Origin: Psoroptes ovis
Taxonomy: Eukaryota > Arthropoda > Arachnida > Sarcoptiformes > Psoroptidae
Assembly: GCA_002943765.1 (NCBI GenBank)
Contig: PQWQ01000016.1
Coordinates: 620,001 to 684,000, forward strand
DNA: 64,000 bases
Reading direction: 5' to 3'
The notes under the pieces were generated by a model, which had not been told where the DNA came from, did not search any database, and worked only from the letters and a program-made list of their open reading frames with translations. Shown one piece after another: positions 51,598 through 63,365 of the stretch. The position numbers were made by a program, and so were the translations under genes. Numbering within the stretch: position 1 is the first letter of the stretch; each line of letters begins with the position of its first letter.

Positions 51598-53438
51598 ATT
51601 CGAATCGATTAAATTCGTAAAAAATTTAACCAGTGACCAGTGATCATTGTTTGATTGTTTATGATCATTGAATTTGTGATCGGAAAAATAAAAAAAAATT
51701 TTTGGAAAATAATTTGAAATATAAACTTATATATAAACATTTATAAATATTTTTTTTTTTTGTTCTTGTTCCTGCTGTTATTGTTGTTTGATTGGTTTTA
51801 TTTTCCATTTCATTTTTTCATAATTTCTCATTCAATCGATTCATAATATTTGATTCAAAAACAATCATTCAATTCAATTAATTCAAATATCAATGTAATC
51901 ATGAAAGAAAAAAAATTAATAATCCCTATGTTATATATATATATGTATAACCTTAAACAAACTTATAAATATATGAATATTTTTTAAATATAATTTTCCA
52001 TTTTGATATTGAAAAATAAATAAATAAATAAATGAATAATTAATTACTTTTTAGTATCATAATTTTAAAATTACACGTGATCAATATTAATATATATTAG
52101 TCAAGTTTGTGTGATTCATTATTTCATTTATTATTAATTTTATATGAAATAAAATATCGACTGATGATGATCGCTAGAAGGCATAGACCTTATTTCACAT
52201 AAGTCACATTTATTGAGAGTCATTGATTACATTAGACTTGAATCATCATCAATATTGGTAAAAAGTGACTGTGAATTTATCAAACATCAATCAAACAATC
52301 ATCAATTTATTATTAAAAACAATTTTATTTCAATTTTTTTTTTTCAAATGATATTTGATGATCATATATTAATCATTCATTGAAAATGTATTCCATCATC
52401 ATCAATTTTTTTATATGTGTCTATAATTATTATTATTATTATTATTTATATGTATTTATATTTTATAAATTTGATAATCTAAAGAATGAAACAAAAAACA
52501 AAACAAAACAAGAAATAAATGACTGGTATTTATTTTATATTTATTTGAAATTAATCGATTTATTCATTTATTTATTTATTTATATTGATTTGCGTCTGAT
52601 TAAAATGAAAGTATGCAAAAATTATTTATATTTATAAGTGTTTGTTGTATGTATGTCGATTCAGGTGTTTGATATCTGTTTGCTTTGATGTTTGTATTTT
52701 GTATTTTTGTTGTCCATAATTGAATCAATTTGAAATTGATCAATTTATTTATTTATTTATTTGATTAATTAATGAATTGATTAATTAATATATCACAATG
52801 TTTTTAATAATAATAATAATAATTTGAAAATATTATCCATATTTTAAATCGATTGATTACAACAATTGTTTGTTTGTTGTGGTGGTTTCATAGATGTATG
52901 TATGTATGTTCATTTGTTAATTTGTTCTTGAATTATTTCGTATTATTATCGTTTGTTAGTGTTTATTTGTACGATGATTAATGATTAGAATTAATGTTTA
53001 TTTTTGTTTTTTCTTGAAGAATTACGTAGGTAGGTACTGGCTTTAGTGTATGTATGTATTTCAGTGTTGATTAATTAATGTGTGAAGCAAAAAAAAAAAA
53101 TAGTCAAATAGAGAGATATATATGTGACAACAAACAAGTAGCAACAATAATCAGAAAAAACAATAATAATATTAATGATTATGATGATGATGATAATGAT
53201 GAATGATGTGAAATTAATAATTATTATTAAGCAACAAAGGTTTATTAATAAGAAAGAAATACTTGTCATAAAGATACAAAGGAAAAAAAATTGAATGAAT
53301 GAATCAGTGAATTATTTGTGATCAGTAAATAGTTATGGCTGATTGATAGATGATTTTGTTTTTTGTCAAAGATTTTTTTTCTTTTTGCTTTATCCATAAT
53401 CTTTGGATTAAATGTTTCACCTAGAAATCAATCATGAT
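51598..53438. other. Convergent 3' flanks of SLC30A9 and the RAD6 homologue
   Basis: AATAAA at 51687-51692 is the likely SLC30A9 poly(A) signal. The remainder is very AT-rich, with ATATAT (51936-51945), AATA (52017-52035), ATTT (52570-52585, 52744-52760) and TAA repeats. No gene seen; part is probably the 3' UTR of the minus-strand ubiquitin-conjugating enzyme. Confidence 0.45.
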
Positions 53439-54275
53439 TCAATTTGATTGATTATTATTATTATTATCATTTGTATTATCGTTAGTATTTGTTGCTGGTG
53501 ATATTACCGATGGTGCTGTTGTTGTTGTTGTCGATGATGATGATGGATTCGATGTTGATGGACATGATTTTGCTGCTTCATCTTCAATATCATCGACTGA
53601 TTCGATCCAACTTAATTCAACAATAGCCGATACACGTTTAATATATTCATTACGATTTTCAGTAAATAATTGCGCTGCTAATGCATTGGCCGGTGAATTT
53701 GGATTCGGTTCATCCAATAATGATTGTATCGATGTTAATATTGCCGATACATCATATGTTGGACTCCAACGTGTTTGCAATATGTCCAAACAAATACTAC
53801 CATCAGTGTAAACTATGTATAAAGGTGAAAAAAATATTTGATTATTAGTAAATGATAAAGATTTGTTTCCAAAAATAAATCCTACTGTTTGGATGAAACA
53901 TTTTCGACACGAATTTCACTGAAGGCGGTTTATTTGGATATTCTTCCGAAAATTGTAATGTTAAATGAAATGTACCATCTTCATAAGGTGTACCTGGTGG
54001 CCTATAGTTGTTATTTTTTGGATGTGAGTAAATAATTAATAACAAACATTAATCAAAATAAAAAAAACATTAAATTAAATTACCCAAAAATAACAGCATT
54101 CCATCGCATTATATCATTATCATGTGGTGCAGCACTAATACCTGGTGGTGGATCATCTTGAATTCTTTAGATTTGAAATTTAAAGAAAAATATGAGAAAT
54201 AACAATTTATAATCAAACAAAATTTGAATACCTTTTAAAATCACGCATCAAACGACGTTTAGTTGGTGTTGTCAT
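53439..54275 (-). CDS. UBE2B: RAD6/UBE2A-UBE2B ubiquitin-conjugating enzyme with extended tail
   Basis: Four exons (54232-54275, about 54084-54164, 53886-54001, 53439-53812; one boundary uncertain by a base) give about 204 residues. The first 152 track UBE2A/B almost residue for residue: MTTPTKRRLMRDFKR, a GTPYEDGTFHL block, FSEEYPNKPPSVKFVSKMFHPN, active-site Cys in DGSICLDILQ (about residue 88), RWSPTYDVSAILTSIQSLLDE and NPNSPAN. The family ubiquitinates histone H2B and PCNA with RAD18/BRE1-type E3s in the nucleus. Unlike animal UBE2A/B it continues for about 52 residues: an acidic start (IESVDDIEDEA) then Ser/Thr/Asn-rich sequence. The start is supported by the invariant N-terminal helix. 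Confidence 0.95.
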
Positions 54276-55214
54276 TGTTATTGTAAATTAATTATTGAAA
54301 AATTATTATGAAATATTACAATTACTGAACAAATAATGATGATTATAATTATTATTATCGATATCGATGATTATTGATGATCAAATATATAATGATGATA
54401 AATTTAAGAAAAAAAACGTATGCTTTTATTTATAAATTTTCTATACAAAATCAGAAAAAACAAATCAAAATTAGAAAATGAATCAAATGTCAATGATGAC
54501 TACTGTATGCATGCATACATACCAACACACACACACACACAAACAGATATGTGAGTAAATATCAAAATATATGAATTATAACAACAATAAAATGACTAAA
54601 TTTAAAAAAAAACTCAAATGAAAGATTATTATAAATATTTCATTATTATTATTATGACTATTCATATTTCTTAAAATAAAAACATTAAACATTAAACGAA
54701 CACACACAGAAAAAGTCATATGATTCTTTCTTAATGAATTTTGTCTTAATTTATTTCAATTTTAATATGTGTTTGTTTAATTAAGAAAATATAAAAATTT
54801 AATTTTTTTTTTTAAGAAAATATAAATCTTGAATAATCATCATCATCATCATAATCATCACAAGTGATTAAGAATGGTGAAGAATATAAATTGATTCTAA
54901 AATAATTCTATTTCTTCATTTCAAAAATTTGTGATGAAAACATACATTTAATTTAAACAAGTGAAATTACAAAATTACAAAGATTGATTTGAAAGAGAGT
55001 ATTGAATGATGATAATGATGATGATTATGACGAAATTTATTACAATTATTACACATTCACACAAAAACCAATTATTATATTTATATCAATATGGTTAATG
55101 AAACCTTTGATGTTTGTATTTATATTTATTATTCAACAATATTCATTATTTAAGAATACATCATCAAATCGAAATCCAAACGTAAGAATTTTGTGAAAAA
55201 AAAGTCAAATATAA

Positions 55215-55241
55215 ACTAAACTAAACTAAACTAAACTAAAC
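55215..55241. repeat. (CTAAA)n pentanucleotide array
   Basis: About five tandem CTAAA/AACTA units followed by CAACAACAAC. An ordinary microsatellite; it does not match the arthropod TTAGG telomere repeat. Confidence 0.85.
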
Positions 55242-57031
55242 AACAACAACTACATACCCTTAGTTTTAAGTATTGAAAATTTGTAAAAATTTTCAAGACT
55301 ATAACTGTATTTATAATATTTATATTTATATGTGTATGTTTGTTTGTATACGAAAGATGATTTTGAAAATTATAAATTATTCACAAATAAACAAATAAAT
55401 GAATGAATAAACAATCGAAACACATTTGATCATTACAAATGAAATAAAATTTTCAAATTTCATTCAACAACAAATGATTATAAATATTATTATTTTAAGA
55501 AATATGAGAATTTCGAGCAAATTTAAGAATATTTTCGCCTTATTTTGTAGCTTGCTTGTTGTATCTATGACTTGATCGTGTTTATGAGTTGGTGTATGTG
55601 TGTGTGATTGTGTTTATTGTGTTTGGATTGTTGTTGTTGTGTATGTTTCGAAAAAAATGAAAAAATAAGCAAATAAACCATACACAAATACGTTATTTGT
55701 TATTTTTACTATTATTTTTAGTAGTATATAGAATTACAGAAAGTAAAAAAATATTAAAAAATAATATTTTTTTTGAAATTTTGAAAGGTACAAGGTTGAT
55801 ATCTTTCATTTTATTTTATTTAATGAAAAAATAAAAATTCATATATATATCTGTGCACACACACACATATATATATATATGAAAAATATATGAAAATTCT
55901 TAATGAATATTTTCTTATAATTATTATATATATATGGAATCACATCTATTCAAATAAATAGATGAATCTTTAAAATATATGTTTATATCCACAATATATT
56001 CTGGATTCGAATACGAATTGATTGAATGTGCGTGTTTTAATATTTTTAAAATTTAAAATTAGAGAGATTTCTATGCTATTCAATGATGATATTTGAATTT
56101 TGACATCTTGATTTCAACGAATTGAATCAAGTCTTTGCATTTGAACAAAAAAAAAACAATCGAAAAATATTGAATCGTTTACTTACGAAAATTGAAATCG
56201 TTGAAATTCAAACTTGAAATTTGAGCCGATTAGTTTGAATTATTTCAATTTTGAATAAACCAAAACCCGTTGATTACTTTGATTGATTTTAATAATTGAT
56301 TGATCAGTAAAACCATTAGTAATTAACACAGATGATATGACTTAACAAAAAGCCAAAAAAATAATGATTAAAACTAAGATGTTTGCGTGTTATTCTTGCA
56401 TTGATTTAGTTGATTTAATGATTAGTATTTGTGTGTGTCTGTGTGTTTTCGTTTACACTTGTATATCATTAAACGAAATATGTATTTGTGTGTGTGTGTG
56501 TGTGTATGGTATGACTCGTTGTTACGAACTGAACACTATTCGACGAACACATACATATATTTTTTTTGAAAAAATGCAAATGTTCATATTTTGTAACGTG
56601 CTTAGCACGTATTTCTCTTCGTATTCGTATTTCTGCTGCTGCTGTTGTTGTTGTTGTTTTAGGCTTGGTGGTGGTGGTGTTGGTTGTAGCGAATTGCTTT
56701 GGCTATTTCGTATGGCAGTGGTAAATGGTGGTGAAACGATCGAAATAAATGATGAAAATATTATAATATCAAAGGAGAAAAATATTGAAATTTGAATTTT
56801 TTTTTTTGAAATTTGAAATTATGAAATTGTCAATTTCAAATGTATATTTTCAAATGGAATTATCACTATTTTTCCGGGTTTCATTGAAATGAAAATGTTT
56901 TATTTGATTTTTTTTCTGAATTTGATCTAAAATTTTAAATCGTCTAAAATGCTTTGATAATGATCCACAATTGTTTGATTGTTGAAGTGAAGAGACATGC
57001 AGACCAACTGACAATCAAATAGACAGAAATA

Positions 57032-57111
57032 TTAGGTTGTCCGAAAAGTTCTTGTCGATTTTCTAATGATTTTCTATGCTATAACCAGCAAAAACTTTGT
57101 GGACAACCTAA
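57032..57111. mobile_element. 80-bp mariner-type MITE, full copy
   Basis: The element runs TTAGGTTGTCCGAAAAGTTC ... TTTGTGGACAACCTAA and is flanked on both sides by TA, the Tc1/mariner target duplication. It aligns over its full 80 bp without gaps to the reverse complement of the copy at 61133-61212, including the internal AATGATTTTCTA segment. It has no ORF, so it would need a transposase from elsewhere. Confidence 0.85.
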
Positions 57112-57880
57112 TATAAAATTTGAAAGAGCAGAGAAATTTCCAAAGAAAAATAATTTTGATAATTTTAATGATGGATTTCGTAATTGTTCAAGATTAAAAT
57201 TTCAAAAGCACATGTATATATTTTGTGAATTTATAATTTAAAATTATTAATTTAAATGATTTCGCTTGCAAACACACACAAACACACACACACATACTTA
57301 GTCTAATCAGACTAATCTAATGCCATAACTAATTGCATAATTGACTGTTTTTGTTTTAGAGGTCAAAAATATTTCTGTTTATCAAAAATGTTTATCATTT
57401 CAAAATGTTAATTGAATTTGAACTTAAAACTATAGTCAAGGTATTATACCTTACCTTATCAAATATCTAAGAGGCTTTCCAAGGGGGCTATGATCATCAT
57501 ATGAAGGGCTATATGTCGAGAAAATGTTTACAGAAATTTTTTAGATTTTAAACGAAAGAAACTTGCCAAAAATGTTTATTTTTATTTTAATATTTTTGAA
57601 ATGCAAGAAATCATGTGTCATTTCGTTATTTTGTTGTTTTGAATTTCGAAATATTTGATTTGATCATCATCATAAGCATTATTATTATTTTGTTATCTCT
57701 TAAATCAATCGTTGATATATTTATATATATCTCAATACATTCAAATGTACCTGTGAGATATTAATATCGATTTGATTTATTTATTTTTTGATAATTTACA
57801 GGTTTGTTTTGATAATTTTTCGATGAATATTTGATCACATTTCAATCAATTATCGATGAATCAATCAGATCAGCACAAAT

Positions 57881-59541
57881 ATGGCAGCAACAACGCCTAG
57901 CATCAGTCGTTTGGATACAATTTACCGAAGTATATTGTTGTCGAAATTTTTCGTCAAAGGATGGGGTAATCCTCAAAATATGAAAAGGTTTTTTTTTTGG
58001 AGATTTTTTGGATTTGAATTTTAAGATTAATTTGAATTTTATTTGTTTTTTTCCTATATCAAATTAAAGGATATTTAAAATAAGAAAAATTGTATCGAAT
58101 CGTGAAACATGTCGTAAATTGGTCGATCCAAATCATCCAATATATATTGATCGAAAAATTGAAGAAAATGATTCATATCGTCTTTATGAAGGTCATTTTC
58201 ATAGTCCATTTGTTAATTATTTATCTGAAATGATACCTATCGAATCTCATAAAGCTTATTTTCAATTAATTGTTCCATCATATTGGAATAATGATCGTAG
58301 ATGTACAAAACAAATTCGTCCAATGTGTGTTCAAATTGCTGGCACTGGTGATCATAATTTTTGGCGCCGAAGACAATTTATGGCCAAACCATTGATTCGT
58401 GATTATGGTATTGGTTCAATAATATTGGAAAATCCATTTTGTAAGTTTTTTTTATCGAATGATCAATGACATTTAATTTAATCGAATCTGATCATCATCA
58501 TTTTCAGATGGATTACGCAAACCAAAAGACCAATTACGTTCACAATTGAACAATGTATCCGATATATTTATTATGGGTGGTTGTCTAATTCTCGAATCAT
58601 TAGCACTATTTCATTGGTGTAAACGAATGAATTTTTCACCACTTTGTGTGACCGGTATATCAATGGGTGGACATAATGCATCATTGGCAGCAACAAGTTG
58701 GCATGAACCAATAGGTGTAGTGCCATGTTTATCATGGACAACTGCATCATGTGTATTTACACAAGGTGTCATGTCAGGTTCAATACCGTGGAAAATTCTT
58801 GAATCACAATACCTCAGTTATCCTGATCAGGATCGTATCGAGCTTGAAGAATTGTTAAATTCACCAGAAAAATATGTGAGTTCAAATTATTATTCAAATA
58901 GTCATAAATCACTAATTAATCATCGATTTTTTTACGCACAGTTAAACGACGAAATGTTTGATGCTGGACGTAATTTTGCCAAAAATTTTCAATTTAATTT
59001 TAATCAATTTTTAAGCGAGCTAAATATGAGTCTTTCATCGTATCTGGAAAAGATAATTAAATTTAAATTTTCAAATAATGGTGATAGCGACAATCAAGAT
59101 GATATACAAAATAATAGCACAACTAATAAACAACAATCAACAAATGCAACAACAATGAATAAAAAAATTCAACGTGATGCTGCATTTTTTATGCGTGGAA
59201 TTATGGATGAATGTACACATTTGGGAAATTTTTCACCATTAGTCGATCCTGAATTGGCAATCATCATAAATGCTAAATATGATGGTTATGTACCTAGTCA
59301 AGGTGTTATACCATTAACTGAAATATGGAAAGGTTCACAAGTCCGTTATTTGGATCGTGGTCACATATCAGCCATATTATTTGATAATGATGAATTTCGT
59401 CGTGCAATCGCTGATTCAATGCAAATATATGGCCGTAAATATATGAATAATGATAATATTTTCGAAGAACATTATCGACATATGAATACAAAAACATTTG
59501 AACAACAATTTGTTAATGATAATGATAATACAAATGTTTGA
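57881..59541 (+). CDS. ABHD18: ABHD18-like alpha/beta hydrolase
   Basis: Three exons (57881-57987, 58070-58440, 58508-59541) give 503 residues (human ABHD18 about 460). The N-terminus (SRLDTIYRSILLSKFFVKGWG) matches the family's conserved start, supporting the ATG at 57881. Further matches are HFHSPFVNYL, IAGTGDHNFWRRRQFMAKP, YGLRKPKDQLRSQLNNVSD, the nucleophile elbow GISMGGHNAS (Ser), PCLSWTTASCVFTQGV, MRGIMDECTHLGNFS and the late His in YLDRGHISAIL. An Asn/Asp/Thr-rich insertion occurs before the MRGIMDECTH block. ABHD18 proteins have been linked to mitochondrial lipid metabolism, but I assign no reaction from sequence. AATAAA at 59608-59613 is its probable poly(A) signal. Confidence 0.94.
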
Positions 59542-59722
59542 TATTATTATCATTATTGAACATATAATGTTAACTATGTTAATTAATCGATATTAATTAA
59601 CACTGACAATAAAAATGATGGAAAATTGTTATTTTTTTATTGAATAAAATTGTTTTTTGATACAAATCATGTTTGAAATTATATTTTTTATTTAAATTTG
59701 AATTTGGATAATATTATCATTT

Positions 59723-60046
59723 TCATTTGTCGTCTCTAGGACTAAACGGATCACTCCAAACACGCATATTGCCTGGCTGTATCAATTCACGATCGATACC
59801 TTTACGATTTTCCGATTGTGATTTTTCTGTCGATTAAAAAATGATTGAAATTTGAGAAATTTGAAATTTTTATTTGAAATTTCAATTTTCCAACTTACTA
59901 TATTGTTCAATGTGCAAATATGGATAAATAAATATTGGATAAAATGCAATCAAAACAGTACCAACAAAACCGGCAACAATTGCCGTACCTTTAACACCGA
60001 ATCGTCGAGAACTAAGCTTTGGAACCATACGTCTTTGATACGCCAT
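59723..60046 (-). CDS. SMIM20: SMIM20-like small mitochondrial inner-membrane protein
   Basis: Two exons (59899-60046, 59723-59826; phase-1 junction) give 83 residues, a little longer than the 67-69 of vertebrate SMIM20 (MITRAC7). A basic N-terminus leads into one membrane helix (about residues 19-42, AIVAGFVGTVLIAFYPIFIY). The family signature YLHIEQYKKSQSENRKGI, then IQPGNMRVWSDPF, corresponds to EEYKKEQ..NRAGI and LKVWSDPF in the human protein. SMIM20 stabilises newly made COX1 during cytochrome c oxidase assembly. It converges on ABHD18 (181 bp between stops) and is divergent from EMRE. AATAAA signals on this strand lie at 59687-59692 and 59636-59641. Confidence 0.93.
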
Positions 60047-60287
60047 TATTCAACTGAATGAATGATAAACAGATTAAATAAATGATTTATTTACAAACAA
60101 ATAATAGATTGAATAAAACATATGAAATGTAAGTATACGTCTTATTTGAATCAAAGTTTGAATAATTAATGATTTTTCAATGAATGAAAACAAAATGAAA
60201 ATAATAATAATTTTTGTATTGATTTCAGGTTTCAAAGACAATTTTCCATTTGAAAAAAACGCACTAGTCTCATATTAGTGTCCAAAA
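60047..60287. promoter_or_regulatory. Shared 241-bp divergent promoter of SMIM20 and EMRE
   Basis: Only 241 bp separate the two start codons, which point away from each other, so both promoters and 5' UTRs must fit or overlap here. No clear TATA box is visible. Co-regulation of two mitochondrial inner-membrane proteins is inference from position. Confidence 0.5.
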
Positions 60288-60906
60288 ATGTTTGGCCGTA
60301 AAAGCCTCTCATTCATATATGATCATATTGTTAAGTATGAAAAATTCAATGGTTCATTAATTCATCGATATCAACGATTACAGCAGCTGCAACTGCAGCA
60401 GCAGCAGCAACGTTATCAATGGAATAATTTCAGGTATTTTACTAGAATGTTTTTGACTTTTAATTCCAATTTCAATTCAATTAATTGAATTCTATTAATT
60501 ACGTCAAAGTTTACGTGCATTAATCTATGGAAATCATCAACAGCAACGTTTCGCTCCAAATATTTCAAATGGAAATGATTCAAATTCTAAATTATTAAAT
60601 GATCACCAACAACAACAACAACAACAGCAGCAGCGGCAACAAAATAAAAAAGATCAATTTATTCTTGATCATTTAAATTCTAGTCAAGATATATCGACAC
60701 CATATATCGATACATTGCCCATTGCTGAACAAGATTTAGTATCGAAAGAACCACCAAGAGAACATTGGGGTATATTGAAAGCCATAATCATCATTGTAGC
60801 CGGTATTTATTTCGGTGCATGGGTAGCAATGATTGGTGCAAAATTACTTGAAGATTTAGACATTTATGTTCAAGATCATGATGATGATGATAATAATGGT
60901 GATTAA
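60288..60906 (+). CDS. SMDT1: EMRE (essential MCU regulator)
   Basis: Two exons (60288-60433, 60510-60906; phase-2 junction) give 180 residues. The last ~55 residues carry the EMRE signature: PREHWGILKAIIIIVAG and GIYFGAWVAMIGAKLLEDLD, then IYVQDHDDDD. This matches the single membrane helix, the LLEEHDIFVP motif and the acidic matrix/intermembrane tail of vertebrate EMRE. The N-terminus (MFGRKSLSFIYDHIVK...) is basic and amphipathic, as expected of a mitochondrial presequence, and is followed by two poly-Gln runs, which make the protein much longer than the human 107 residues. EMRE bridges MCU and MICU1 in the mitochondrial calcium uniporter. The assignment rests on the C-terminal motif. Confidence 0.88.
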
Positions 60907-61132
60907 TATTGTAATAATTATTGAAACAAGACAATATAATTAATGATTTTCAACATTTTGACAATTAATCCCAGTGAAATCATAATTGAAACTGTATTCT
61001 TCATTTATTCATACAAATTCATTGACAAATTTTGAACGTATCATCATTATCCGTACTATTTACCATGTATCACACATTCATTCTTACACGTGTTAATTCA
61101 TCCATTCAATTCATTCATTTATTCACGTATTA

Positions 61133-61212
61133 TTAGGTTGTCCCATAAGTTCTTGCCGGTTTTATCGTAGAAAATCATTGGAAAAACGGCAAGAACTTAT
61201 GGGACAACCTAA
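61133..61212. mobile_element. 80-bp palindromic mariner-type MITE, full copy
   Basis: The two ends are perfect 26-bp inverted repeats beginning TTAGGTTGTCCCATAAGTTC, flanked by TA on both sides. The arms extend with a mismatch into a poly(T)/poly(A) stretch around a spacer of about 18 nt. RNA across the element would form a near-perfect hairpin. It has no coding capacity. Confidence 0.92.
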
Positions 61213-62984
61213 TAATTCATTCATTCATCGATGCATTGCTGATCCCTACACCAGCAACAGCAACGACAATGACAAAGATTCTCTAAGTGAAAGATATTTG
61301 ATTCTTTGATTAATTTTCCATTATTTCACCTTTATTAACTCTTTTTAATTTCAAAGACTTGAAACACAAGAAACAAACAAACAAATTGAAATAATAATGA
61401 ATGCTTTCAAATTGTCTTATAAATTATTCTTCTACAAAAAAAAACAAAAAACAAATACATTATTATAACAATGATAATAATAAGCAAAACCCTTTATTTC
61501 TTGTATTTATTCTATGATTATTATTTGTTTATTATTTGTTATTATCATCATTATTTGTCATTGTTATTGTCATTATTATGATTGTTTGTTATCACTTTAT
61601 TTGTTGACAGTCTTTATTTGTTTATTCCATTTTTTTAAAATGTAGATATTACACACACACACATAAATAATGCTTAATACACAACATAGCACGATAGCAC
61701 TGAGAGTGATATGTGATATCACTCATTGTAATCCTTTGACAAAAGAAATTGACGATCCATTCATTCGTTTATTTATTTATTTATTTATTTTGGATCCTTG
61801 TCGTATGGAATAAATAAATAAATGAATGAAAATTGAATGGAATTTAATGGAATGAATTGAATTTGGATGGAAATAATGGCACGAATAGACCAATATAAAT
61901 ATCCAAGTAAATAGCAGAGAGATAAATTATTATTATTGTTTTTGATCAAAAGTAAATAATAATAATAATAAATTGAAAAATTTTTCCAACTTATAACCTT
62001 CAATGGCTCCCGAAAAAACAAATTGTCATCACATTATTATTTTGTGTATTGTTTTCTTAGATGCCTGCAAGATAATTGCGTTCGATTATTGCATCCGATC
62101 GGGTCTCCAGTTCTTAAGGAATTGTTCCTGAATCACTTTTGGGGTATTTCTCTTCTAAGCTAAAACCATTTGATTGAATTTGATCAATGAAATAAAGAAA
62201 TGAAATAAGAAATTTTCAGGGTAATAAGGGTAAATCTTTAATTTTTCATATTTCCGCACACATTTTCATTATTTGAAAATGGTTTTTTTTTTTTTTTTGG
62301 AAATATTTTATATTTGAACATTGTGCATCTCATATTTAATGGATTTTCAACACATTTGTTCGAATCAAATGTGAGACAAATGAATGAATCTAAATGAAAA
62401 TCTTATGTTTTGATTAAAACACTTTTCACGGGTTCATTTTTCACACACACACACACACACACATTTTACCCGATTATTATTTCCCATTTAATTCATTTCT
62501 TCAAGAAAAAATACACTAAGAAAATACACCAGAACCATAGAAAATATCAAACACCCTATCGAAACCATATATATATATTGTGAAACCATTATCGTTTCAT
62601 TTCTATGCATGTATTTCATTTTCAATCTTAATGTCTTTGAAATATTTGAAAAAAAGAATGGACGGACGGTTCCACAAACCAGAGAACAATATATGGTCCA
62701 CATATATATATTGGCCTATGATAACCATTGATTACAATTGATTGTAATATATACTTGATGTTGATCACATAATGATACATGCGCTAGTCAAAGTCAATTT
62801 TTTTTGGGGTATTTTTGTGCTTTTAAATATTTGGTTTGATTTTAGTATTTTTGGTTTAATAATAATATTTTTGGTTCGAATATAAATAAACCAAAGCAAA
62901 ACAAATACATGTAAAACTCTAGACCTTAAAAAAATTCCACTTCTTCATCATCATTCATTCATTCATTCATTCATTCATTATTTT

Positions 62985-63081
62985 CAATGTAAAATGTATT
63001 AAATGTATTATTGAAAAACATTTGAAAAATTGGTAAAAACTTTTCGTACAACCTAATAATACATTAAAACATTTTACATTG
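62985..63081. repeat. Imperfect inverted repeat enclosing a lone MITE end
   Basis: The left arm (62985-63012) and the right arm (63055-63081) match over about 27 bp with one mismatch or indel; the left begins CAATGTAAAATGTATTAAAT. Inside, next to the right arm, lies GGTAAAAACTTTTCGTACAACCTAA, which reads on the other strand as a diverged MITE end. The left MITE end is missing. Confidence 0.7.
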
Positions 63082-63365
63082 ATATTTATAATATTTCTGA
63101 TAATATTTTGTCACATCTGTTTTTAAAAGTCGTTCGTTTGATTCATGTTTGATTTTTTACATTTTGAATTTTACTTATACAACAGCAACAGCTACAGCTA
63201 CAGCAGCAGCAGCCATCCTTGAGTCTATACATTTGTTGGTGTTTGTATTTGTTTGTGTCTGGTATGTACAATAATTTATTATTACATTTAGTCAAAGCTC
63301 TCTAGGGTCTATCATTATTATTATTATTATTTTGATTTTCATCCGTCGTTTTGGCAATTGTCATG

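Larger units (their letters stand above)
54276..57880. other. 3.6-kb intergenic region, repeat-rich, with one MITE
   Basis: Contains CA runs (54529-54541, 55857-55866), a (CTAAA)n array at about 55215-55241, (TA)n near 55868-55878, TG repeats at 56487-56504, a (TGC/TTG)n patch at 56633-56660, and the MITE at 57032-57111. Promoters for the flanking divergent genes must lie at the ends. I see no credible coding exon; the 143-codon frame at 56364-56795 is built from repeats. Confidence 0.45.

Noticed and set aside
55002..55196. Hydrophobic 64-codon frame followed by a good splice donor (AAC|GTAAGA)
   Set aside because: No ATG opens this frame, no acceptor partner exon was found, and the hydrophobic run is simple AT-rich sequence.
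55215..55241. CTAAA repeats considered as interstitial telomeric sequence
   Set aside because: The unit does not match TTAGG or its complement, and the array is very short.
56364..56795. 143-codon open frame with poly-Cys
   Set aside because: Most of the translation comes from TG and TGC/TTG microsatellites; no recognisable domain.
62876..62890. GGTTCGAATATA considered as a tRNA B-box
   Set aside because: No matching A-box, acceptor stem or cloverleaf can be drawn around it.
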